Assembly: GCA_002150815.3 (NCBI GenBank)
Contig: NDFF03000093.1
Location: 124,001 to 188,000 of the forward strand
DNA: 64,000 nt
DNA from: Grammothele lineata
Taxonomy: Eukaryota > Basidiomycota > Agaricomycetes > Polyporales > Polyporaceae
Reading direction: 5' to 3'
The notes beneath the pieces were generated by a model. The model was given only the letters and a program-made list of their open reading frames with translations, had not been told where the DNA came from and did not search any database. The position numbers and the translations under genes were made by a program. Position 1 is the stretch's first letter; every line of letters starts with the position of its first letter. Positions 44,646 through 54,669 of the stretch are shown piece after piece.

Positions 44646-47384
44646 TCAAGCCTTGTCGATCATGTCCACCTCCGCGATCTCGTTCCGCATCTCCGTCCCG
44701 TCGCGCTTCTCGTCCTCCTCGACCGCGCGCACGTCCGCGTCGGGGAGGGGCAGCTTGCCCTCGGCGCGGTTGCGCGCGACCTGGGCCTTCATGCGGCGGA
44801 AGCTCGCCTCCTCGTCCCACACCCACGGGCTGTCGCTCATGAACAGGTAGTCCATCTCCTCCAGCGTCCGGTTCGCGGTCTCGGGGTAGAGCGCCCAGAT
44901 AAGCGGGATCGAGAGGAAGTTGACCACGCCGAAGACGTGCAGGGTGTTCTCCCCGATCCGGCTGAAGAGCACCGGGTTCATGAGCGTCAGCCAGCCGTTG
45001 CCTGCAAGTGCGTGTGGTGACGTCAGAGTTAGGTCTAGGATGAAGCGCACGCGCGCAAGGGACGCACCGATCGACCAGCCGACCACCCCAAACGCGTTCC
45101 CCTTCGCGCGTACCTCGAGCGGGAAGGTCTCCGTAGGGTACACCCACGGGATCGTGAGCCACGTCGCGCCGAAGACGGCCGTGTAGATGAAGACGAAAGC
45201 CGCCGCTGCGCCACCGTACTGCGCCGCCTTCTCGGGGTGCTCCTTGAGGAGACGCGCGAAGACGCCAGCAAGAATGAGGGAGATGCCCTGTCCGACGGCG
45301 CCCCACCAGAGCCCGACACGCCGTCCGAGTCTGTCGATCGTGGCCACGGCGAGGAGGGTGCTGAGCATGTACGTGATCTACACGCGCGAGAGGGAGATTA
45401 GTGCGCGAGGACGCCAGCGCGGAGATGGGAGAGAAGCGTAAGTAAAAGAAGCGTAAAGATCGAGGTACGCGACCGCGAGAACTTACGTCGTTGAGCCCAG
45501 AAAGCCACTGCGACTTGCGCGCGGCGTACCCCGCCTCGGCGAAGATGGTCGGCGCGTACACTGTAATGGCCGCAATACCGACCCACCTGCATACACACGT
45601 AGACGTAAGTCTCTCCCTCCATCTCTCACCCGCGCGATTCTGAAACACTCACTCTTGGACAATCTGGAGCCAGACCGAGAGCTGCACGCGACGCGCGATA
45701 TGCATCCCGCCGTCATGACGGCCGAGGAACATGGAGATGTACGAGTTGCGCTTGGAGTGCTCCTTCTCGAGCGCGACCGTCGCGACGATGTCCTCGTACT
45801 CGCGCTGCGCCTGCGGTGCCTCGACGCTCCCGCTCTCGGAACGCAGCCGGCCAAGGATCGCGCGCGCCTCTTCGACGCGGCCCATCTTGATCAGCCAACG
45901 AGGGGACTCTGTAAGAAGCGAGGCGGGGGTGTGTGCGTTAGCGAAAGGCCATTTGGGGCAAAACAGAGGAGAGTGCGTTACCGGGCATCCAGGGGAGGCA
46001 CGCCTACAATGTGATAAGCGTAAGTTTCGCGTATGTGAGAGAAAGAACCCAGTCAAGGGGGGACGTACCATAAACGCGAGCACCGGCAGAATCTGGAAGG
46101 CGATCGGGAACTGTATCGCCAGCCGGCCACAGCGAAGTGAGGTGAGCCCCCTTCTCTTCGTCCGGCGTGCTGAAATTTTACGTACCCTCCAGCGCACCTG
46201 CGACGTGCCGTCTCCAATGAAGCCGAGGCCGAACTCGAGCCAGTAGGCGACGACGACGCCGAAGATGTTGAGCGTGAACTCGCTCGCGATGAAGGCGCCG
46301 CGCGAGGTGTGTGTAGCTACCTCCGCGCTCCAGACCGGGACGATCGCGTTGAGGACGCCAGTGCCGATACCGTTGACGACGCGTGCACAGCACATCCTAC
46401 AGAAAGATGCGTCAGTCAAAGACGTGCGGCTCGGTAATAGTGGACCCACCAAGCGAGGTTCTGCGCGGAGCATTGGAGCGCAGCGCCGAACAGGACCCAA
46501 AGGCTCCCCTATATCGGAAGCGAACGTGAGGCATAGTCATCCGAAGCGCGTAGAATGGGACTCACCACGATCATGGTCTTGAGACGTCCAAGCCTACGTC
46601 ACGACGATGAGCCACGTACTACTGGTGGAGCGGAGGGGTAGATACCGACCTGTCCCCGAGCACGCCACCCAGGAGGCATCCGAGAAGAGTGCCGAAGTAG
46701 TAGATGCTGACGATGCCACCTTGGCGAGTCGGTTCTGTGATAGTCACGACAAAGCCTTCAGACGGGCCTTGATACCTATCGCATACGGGTCAGCCATACG
46801 TACAGATCCCAGACGTTCTCGTTAGACTCACGTAGAGAACCCCAGTTTCATGACCCGAACGTAGTCGGGGGAGGTATTGACGCCTTCACAGCCGCACGTG
46901 TTCAGGTGTCCAGTGCGGATGTGATTGTCGCGCTCCACGTACCTCCCATCATGCCTTGGTCATAACCGAAACTGTAACGGTAGTCATTCAGCAAACGCTC
47001 CACGACAACATGACACCAAGCCCAATTGCAACCGCGTTGGAGTAAACACGTTCGGAAGCTGTGTCGCCTGCCCGTTATGAGGCCACGAAGCGTCGACGTC
47101 ACAAGTAGAAGATACGATTCAATCCCAGCGAAGGCTGGTTAGCAGACCGGCTGAGACGACTCGCGTTCTGTCTAGACTGAGCTCCAGACCTCTGTGGAGC
47201 CAGCTGCCTCGCGAACGAGAATAGCCAGCGGCGCGCACAAAGGACAGCGCATGCTCAAGCGAAGCATCGTGGAATGCGGACACAGCTGAACGTCTGCGCA
47301 TGAGACAAACGGGACTCACAAGAAGATGGCCAGTCCTGCGACGGCATTGATGGTGTAGTATAGGCGCCTTCCGGCTAGAACCAT
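44646..47384 (-). CDS. MFS sugar transporter (SP family)
   Basis: Thirteen exons: 47320-47384, 46943-46971, 46832-46883, 46650-46775, 46566-46593, 46450-46508, 46186-46396, 46069-46110, 45982-46003, 45653-45908, 45487-45586, 45068-45377, 44646-45001; 551 aa, all phases consistent. Sugar-porter signatures are in order: FFGYDQGMMGGVN in TM1, GDRLGRLKTM after TM2, ARVVNGIGTGVLNAIVPVW, the PESPRWL motif before the central loop, IDRLGRR after TM8, and PETANRTLEEMDYLF at the end of TM12. Twelve membrane spans are expected, with both termini cytosolic. It should import hexoses or related sugars with protons; specificity cannot be read. The MVLAGRR start is fixed by a good donor and the phase of exon 2. 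Confidence 0.92.
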
Positions 47385-50300
47385 CTTCGCTGCTTGACAG
47401 GAGTTTGACAAGGTTCAAAGTTTGTTTCTGAAGAGTTAACTGGGTTTCCCCTTAGAGCGTTCCCGCCTAGTGAGTCACCGAGGAGGAATGGCTGATAGCA
47501 GGAGGATGCCCCGGGCGAGGGCTGGAGAGACTGCGGGGGCCCGCATTGTCTCAATTCTTATAGGCATCGACCCCGTCGGCGTTCCTCATGCCTTCCCCAA
47601 AACTTCTTCGCACGCGTCGGGCGGGACGGCTCAGAGAGCGGGGGGTGGAGCCCCTGGAAAAGGCGAACCGCTCCTCTCGTGAGCGTCGCACGACCAGTCG
47701 CACGCAGGCGGCGGTTCTTGTGACCGTCGACTTGTCATGGTGCCGTCATGACGGACGATTTACGCGTCCGGACCGCCGCATTCCTCGCGCGCCGCTCGCT
47801 AGAACAAGTGGCGTGCGCCCTTCGCCCTGAGCTGATAACATAGACATAGGAGCTGCCGTGCGGCATGTTGGGAATCGAAGGGCTCACCGAGGACGTACAT
47901 GGACGAAGAGGCGTAGCTCAAACTTTGTGCACGCAAAATTTCAGAGTTCTTTGGCAGAGCGTCGCCGCCGGGTATAGCAGTTGAGGAGAGTCGTGGGGAC
48001 TCCGGGGGGATCATGAACGCCAGGTAGGCGTTTAGTAGGACGTCACGCACCGCGTCCGGCATCTTCATCACCTTCGCTAAAACTACTCGGCCGTACAAGT
48101 GCGCACTTGAACGCCCGTGCCGAGAGGAGCCGCCATCGCTCCCGGCCCGGAAGTCCGCGGCCTTCATCATACGGGGAATGCTCTTGACAATGCAAGCACC
48201 TCGGGCAATCGTACGACAGGCACAAGATGCGCGTTCATACTTCTGAGTACAAGACGCGCCCTGGAATTGAAAGCTAGAATTCACGCACAGTGCTGAGCAC
48301 CCCGGCAGAAACGAAGCAGAGGCAATTGAACCGCTCGTTCCCAGCGGGCCTCCGAGACGGACCGGTTCGGCTTCCCGCGGGGCTGGTCGGCACGGACGGC
48401 TCCGAGTCGAACTCTGATTGATGGGCGTCCCTGCCTCGTGGCAGCCTATCACGTGTAAAACCCAACTCTGGCGACGTCATCGGCATCGCGGTGGCGCAGC
48501 CCCAAAGTTCGCCTCCTCCCACCCGTTGTGTCGAAGCAACGCGGCCAGATTGCCAGGCTTCACGAACCCGTGTTTTTATCACTTCTCTCTGGCTTACTCC
48601 ATAAAGAACATTTGTCGTGATGTTCTTCCAGCACCAGAATGACGCGACAGGACAACCTGGCCCCCATCAATCGAAAATGTCGTCGTCCAATTCATCCATT
48701 GCATCTGTAGGTGCCCAATGTATGGCAGATACATTCATCGCGATCTCGTGTGCGTATGTTTTACTTGTCCTTGGACTCCAGGTGTGTTTCACTATTAACA
48801 CTTTTTCCCAGATCGCGGTCTAGACCGCGGTACGTGACTGTTGCCGTACTCGCATGGACTTCGACCTTCTTGAAGTAAGCGTACTTTCGGAGTTCGTCGT
48901 TGGAGATATCTTCAAGGGCACTCAAAGGCGTCTTCGTGCTCCTGCGCTCTCGGCCACCTTTTGCCAACAGTCACGGGGCAAGAACACTCCGGCCAGCGTC
49001 TGAGAATGTTCCCCGCCTTCTCAGAATCTCGGCTTCGGAGCGCCATCAACGTCAGCATAGCGGAGCGCTCCCATTGGTATGAAGGCTCTTCTCCGAGAGA
49101 TTTGCCATTCTGACCCTTTTTGCAGGACTAGAATCGCACGGAATGAAGTCGACGCCGAAGGCGGGATTCTATCCACGTACCCGCCTTACGATAGTGCTCG
49201 TCTTTCTAGAGTGTCAAGAAGGGTGTTTCACCCGCGGTCTGAAGGGCCAGGCCTTTCGGCTTTGCGAGAGCTTGCCATCCTATAGCGCGGTCTATGAAGT
49301 TCTGGCCCTGGACCAACGGCGTACGTCCACTCACGACAAGCTCGAGACATCTTACGGGGCCGCATCAACCCGACCCCTCTTTTGCATGGAAGCGCACCCA
49401 CAATCCGTGATCGTGTCCAAGACTCTACCCATCTTCCACTCAACCATCAATACTCCAGCGTCCAGCGACCATCTTTCCTGTGAACCTCCTCCCAAACCCG
49501 TCCGAAGCCCTCTCCTCGACCCTGCACGCCTGGCGTACTCCCCACGGACGAGGTCACGTCCAGCCCCACCTGACTGCCCTCGAGGAGCCCTGTCAACGCT
49601 CGTGCTTCTCCCGCCGGACGGCCCGCCGCTCGACCTGGCCACTTCCTAGCCGCCTTTGGGCACAAACCAGCTATTCTCGCCGCGCATGCTCACGCTATCT
49701 CCGGCACTCCCGCGCGCTCGCTGTTGTCGCGGGAGATCGCTGAGGACGACCGTTGGACGCTCACGTCCCCCTTGCGGCTCTGCTGTTACCTGCGGGGACA
49801 CGGGGAAGCTTTGATCGCGGTACGTCTCACAGCCCCCCTCTCCAGGATTCCCAGACACTCTCTCGAAGCACATATTCGAAGGGCAGCTTTGACCCGCCCG
49901 AGGCCGGACGTGCGCAGGTCTCGCGTAGGGAGGCGCTCCTGTGACTGCTAGAGATCCCTCTTCGTCCGCGCAGAAACGGCGGAAGGAGAAGGAGTACGCC
50001 CACGGGAACACGGATCTGTCCCCTCATGTCGCTTCGCAGACCACAATCCCATACATTCCTCTATGCCTTGCGTTCTATGCTCGAGGAGCCGGCCGCGACG
50101 TCGCACACCGAGACACGCGTCGGCGCCGGCGCTCCTACCGCGCCGTGCGGACGGGCCAATATTGTAAACTCGGGAAGCCCGAGACTGGCGCGGGCGAAGG
50201 CGAAGCAAGAGCGGGGTACGATCGAGCCTCGCGAGCCGGCCGCGGTGCCTTGGCGGGCGAAGTCTTCGTGTGCGTGCTGCATCTCGTGCTGCCCGTGCGC

Positions 50301-53300
50301 CGTGAATGTGAACTTTCCGTATAACTCGAATCTCGCCAGCCTGAGGGGGGTGTCTGTTTTTCGAGACACCAGAACTCTCATCGTCCCACTAGCTTAGATC
50401 CCTCGAAACTCGAACTCGAACTTTAGGGCTCACCCTCTCCGAACCGACCGGGCTGGGCACGTCCGCCTTGGCCAAGAAGGGCGGTCCTAGGACCCGAAAC
50501 GAGCGCCCACGCGAGCAGCTGGTCTCGAACCCTCGCACTGCGCAAAAATCGAAGGCGTCTCTCTGTGCGTGATCCCACGAGTACATAGACTCATCCACGG
50601 CGCGAGTACAGTACTAGTGCTTCCGCCGCCTGCAGGCGTGCGCGGAGTGTGTCCCCCTGCGCTCCTGCTCTCATGAATCAGGAATCAGAGTCAGAGTCAG
50701 AGTCAGGAAAGGACGCGCCCCTGCGCTGCGCCGCGCTGCGTCGCCCGCCACTGGACCCGCACCGGCCGCGTTCGTCTTAGTACTACTAGTAGGGGGCGCC
50801 TGGGAGCGTCGACGCCGCCTCGAGGCGCGGGCCGCTGCTATGTATACATACATGTGCATGCGTACGTATGGGTGTTACTGAGTTGAGTAGTCAAGCCCGC
50901 ACGGCGCGTCGCCTCGCGCCTCCCGCGTTGCGTTGAGCGTGGTGTGGCGATCTCGTCCCTGACAGAGCTCGGAGATCCCAGTATTGAGATGCGTGCGTCG
51001 TGAGCCGATGCGCGTCGCGAGATGTGCGATGCGCGAGGCACGATGCACGATGTACGATGGATCGTGCTGCCTCCCCGACGCGAGCGAGGCGACGCGCAGG
51101 CGAGATTCGCCGATCCCCAGCACTGAGTAAGTGCCAGTGTAGTAAGTGCTGTGTGGCGCGCCGCCTCCCCGCCTCCCCGTGTCCCTGCCCGATGCCCGAT
51201 GCGCATCGCTCCGTATCGTCCACGACAGGATGACAGAAGTACTCTGGGCACTCTGAGCACTCGCGCCGCGCTCCCACCGTCCAAGATTCCCGGGCTTCTG
51301 GACGCCACGTGGGCTGCGCGTCGCGTAGATACGCGCCCATTTGCGCAAGTACTGTGACTGAGGCGGCCTCGGGATCTCTGCCTCTCGCAACTTCTAAGGG
51401 TCCAATCGCGCGTTGATTTTCGAAGCACGGATCTTGGCTGGGGTGCCTCGCAGCTGAGCACGGAGTAGTGTATGGAAGCACACTGAAGTGCTCAAGTTCT
51501 CCGGGTGTGAATGACATGAGGGCGAGCGAGGGACGACGGGTGTGCGATCGCAACGTTCGGTGTGTTGGAGTGGTGGCGGCGGGGTGTCTTCGAACAGGTT
51601 GGATGTGATCTCATTCATGTACTACATACACAGTAGAGCGGTACACTCGCGTCGGGCCCTGTATACCGCGAGTACTGTGATTCTAGCGCGAACTCGTCGC
51701 GCCTCCACGGCCATCCCGCATCTTCCCGACTTCCAACGTCGTCGTTCCCTAGTAGTATCCCCCGCGATCGCGCGCGACGGCGCAGAACGGAACGTCGAGA
51801 GCAGCTGGTCCCCCCGCGGACGCACGCGCGGCCCCGATCGGGACGCGCGCGCTCCCAGCCTCCCACAGGTGGAGCGGGCGTCCCAGCCATACCCGCTTCT
51901 TTTTCTGATTGGCCTCCTTCTCCCCCTCTCGCGGGCAGAGAGTCATTGGCCTCTCGGAGTGTCGAAGAAAAGGCGTCCAATGGCCAATGGGCAGTGGTTG
52001 TATCATAGGGGAAAGTGGGAACAGAGAACGCGCAGAAGGGCAGAAGGGGGAAAAGACTGGAACTTTGGAAGAAGGCGGTGATGCGTGATGCGAGTCGACT
52101 GTCGCGACGCCGCTAGTGGGCGGAAGGGCTGCGGGTCATGCGTACGGTGCGGTGCGGTACGCGTTCTGTTGTGCTGCTTTAGTTTCTACTTCCGCGGCGC
52201 GCCTCTGGACGCTGAGGCGGGCGGTTCGGGCAATGGGGGCGCTAAGGGGCGGGGGAAGCAGGGGCGGGCGGACCGGAGGGACGCAGGGGCGGCGTCGAGA
52301 GTCGGCATTGTACATCCAAATCTTGCAAGCTACCACACACAACGCCGCGCTTCCGCTGAAAGCCGCAGAGGAACGTTGAACGTTGAACGTGCGGGCGCGG
52401 TGATGGTGGCCACTGGCTCGGCGCAAATGAGATGACGGCGTTGTACTCGGGCCTTGGTGGCGTCCCCGTGCTAGTTCTTGGCGTCCAATACCAATACTAG
52501 TGGAGCTGATGCGCGACCAAGTAGTACTAGCATGCAACGAGCAAGTCAGTAACCATCCGCGCCCTGGCGTGCTCACCTCTGCAGCGCGGACGCAGATGCA
52601 TATGACGGAAAGCGGCCATAGCGCTAGCGCCGCAGCCTCAGGCTCCCGCAAACTCCATCCATCGCGCGCGCACGGCGTGATTGCGAAGAAGCTGGCGGGC
52701 GAGTGGCGACGGCCGTCGACGCGGATGGACCATATGTGCACAGGCGGCACGTCCCCCGACTTCCGAGTTCCCGCGGCTCCCCGCCAGAAGGCAGAAGGAG
52801 GAGTAGGTCCGTAGGAGGAGATGACCGCGCTGCGCCGCGCCCGAAGGAGGCAAGTCGAGCACGCGCTCCCGCGTGCGGGGCCGACCTGCCTCTCGCGCTC
52901 CAAAGCAGGAAGCAGGCGTCGACGCGTCCGCGACAACTTTCGCGTTCTGCCGCGCGCACGCGCAGCTCGCGAGGCGAGGCGAGCGGCACTCTGCGAGATC
53001 CAGGAGAGGATCCCCCACCGCAAGCACTTACGCGCGTCCGCACCCCGCCCCGGATCCTCGCCAGGCGGGCAATCTGCATCTGCAGGGCGTGGTGAATAAT
53101 TGAATAATGCCCGGTACGGACGCGCGGGCGGATTGCACCGTACGCGGCAGCCCTCCGCACCGATCAGAAAAAACCGGTGGGCAGGGCACGGGCAGGGCTG
53201 CGTGTCGGGCGTGGGCAGAGGGTGGGCAGAGGGCACCGGTGGCTGGCGCTGCCCGATGCGGCAGGGGGCGTATGGCGCCATCGGCCTTGAGGCAGGCCCC

Positions 53301-54669
53301 TCCCGCCTTCGCCCCTTCTCCGCCCCGTCCCGTGACGGTGCGCGAGCCGGGCGGGGGCGCCGCTGAGTGCGCTGGGCGAGCGCTGTGGCTGGGGAGAAGG
53401 GCTTCTGGCCGGCCAGGCGGAGGGCGCATGAACGCTCGAGGGGGCAACGGCAGACCGGGGGAGGGGATTATGGATTGTGTGTGTGCGAGAGCGTACAGTA
53501 TTTGGGGGCGGGCGACGCGGGGCTGCGGGAGTGCGGTGCGGTGGGATGATGGACGACGGCCGGGTCAACGATGGTGGCGGCGCGCCTGGCCGTCGAAAAT
53601 GCCACAGAGGGCGAGAGGCGAGAGGCGAGGTCGCGTTCCGGAGTGACTCCTGTGCAGACATTTCGCTCGAAAAGGACCGTCTGTGGCTTTGACCAGCGCT
53701 TGGGGTCTCGGACCCACGGCACGATGGGTGTGGGGCGCCGTGCGTGCCGGCGGGTGGGATGGACGAGCTCACGGGCGATCAGGCATTCTTCTTCTTCCAG
53801 AGCCGGGTTGGCCAGGTGGAGTGGTGCGCGACGGTCAAATCAATCATTCTGCCCAGGACGCGCCGGGTTCCATGCGAAGGCGGCAGACGTTGTTGCTCGA
53901 TCCTGGGCGGCGACGACGGCAGCAGGGGCTCGCGGCGGCGGTGGCGGTGGTCTGAGTGAATCTCTCGGCAGGCGTACCGCAGGGAAGAGCGCTCGAAGCG
54001 ATAGCGCACGCGCCGCGGAAGACATGCGTGAACGGTGGAGGATCGGTGTGTATGGACTCGTGAGGGGCGTGTGGCCGGCGCCTTGCGAGGCGGGAGTTCG
54101 GTATTCTGCTGGTCGGAAGGACTGAATGACTGGCTGTCCGGGAATGGCAGTCGCCCGCGCGGGGCCACGCCTGCTGCCCTGGGTATGGTGCGGCGCCCCG
54201 GGGCGACGTCGGCGGACGAAATGGGCTGGTGCCTTTCTGTGTGGAGATGGCTGGCGGTGGGGCGGCGCGTGCAGAGGCCCTAATGCGCGATGATTGGTAG
54301 AAACACGTGTAGAGACGTGGGCGATTCGCAGGAGTTCGCAGGCAGTCGAGGCACACGCGCAGCCGACCGTCGCGGACCGCGGCGGACGCCCGAGGCGATC
54401 ACGGCCCCGGGGCGCCCGGCACGGCCGGCCGAGCGCCCGTTGGGGGGGCATATTGCGCCTTATTGGGGCTTACAAAGTTGTCGTTACGGGCGAAAGCGAG
54501 CATTGTGCGAGGATTGTCGCGGAAAAGAAGAGGCAAGAACGTGCGACTAATGGAGACGGGCGCCTGCGTTAGGCGGGAGAGGCGCCGGCCGGGCAAGGAG
54601 GGGCTATAACCGTTCTCTGATCGCTCTCTATCGCTGCTTCCTCTTCCTGCTCCTCCGAACGCCCAGTCC
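47385..54669. other. Long gene-poor region
   Basis: About 7.3 kb between the sugar transporter and the GATA factor genes. The left half contains frame-broken coding-like sequence near 49480-50040 (listed separately) and a minus-strand frame ending near 47799 with a protein-like C-terminal part but no domain. The right half (51-54.6 kb) is GC-rich with Arg/Ala/Gly/Pro-rich translations on both strands and small repeats (for example AGTCAG units near 50686-50705). No intact gene, RNA or mobile element is supported. Confidence 0.4.
49480..50040 (+). pseudogene. Frame-broken coding remnant, family unknown
   Basis: Three successive plus-strand blocks look like one protein once frame changes are allowed: PSEALSSTLHAWRTPHGRGH, then LSTLVLLPPDGPPLDLA, then HFLAAFGHKPAILAAHAHAI continuing through SREIAEDDRWTLTSPLRLCC to GHGEALIA. 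The last block ends at a good donor (GTACGT at about 49819). Frame shifts lie near 49580 and near 49640. The composition is unlike the surrounding low-complexity frames. I do not recognise the family. Confidence 0.4.

Noticed and set aside
47799..48452. Minus-strand 217-codon frame
   Set aside because: The C-terminal part looks faintly protein-like, but no domain or start context is seen, and it lies in decayed sequence; not enough to call a gene.
50500..50600. tRNA-like GGTTCGAGACC on the minus strand
   Set aside because: The arms around the loop do not form a 5-bp T stem, and no matching D arm, anticodon stem or acceptor stem could be drawn.
52136..53281. Minus-strand 381-codon frame in the gene-poor region
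   Set aside because: Arg/Ser/Pro/Ala-rich, no domain, overlapping equally long frames on the other strand; typical of GC-rich spacer.
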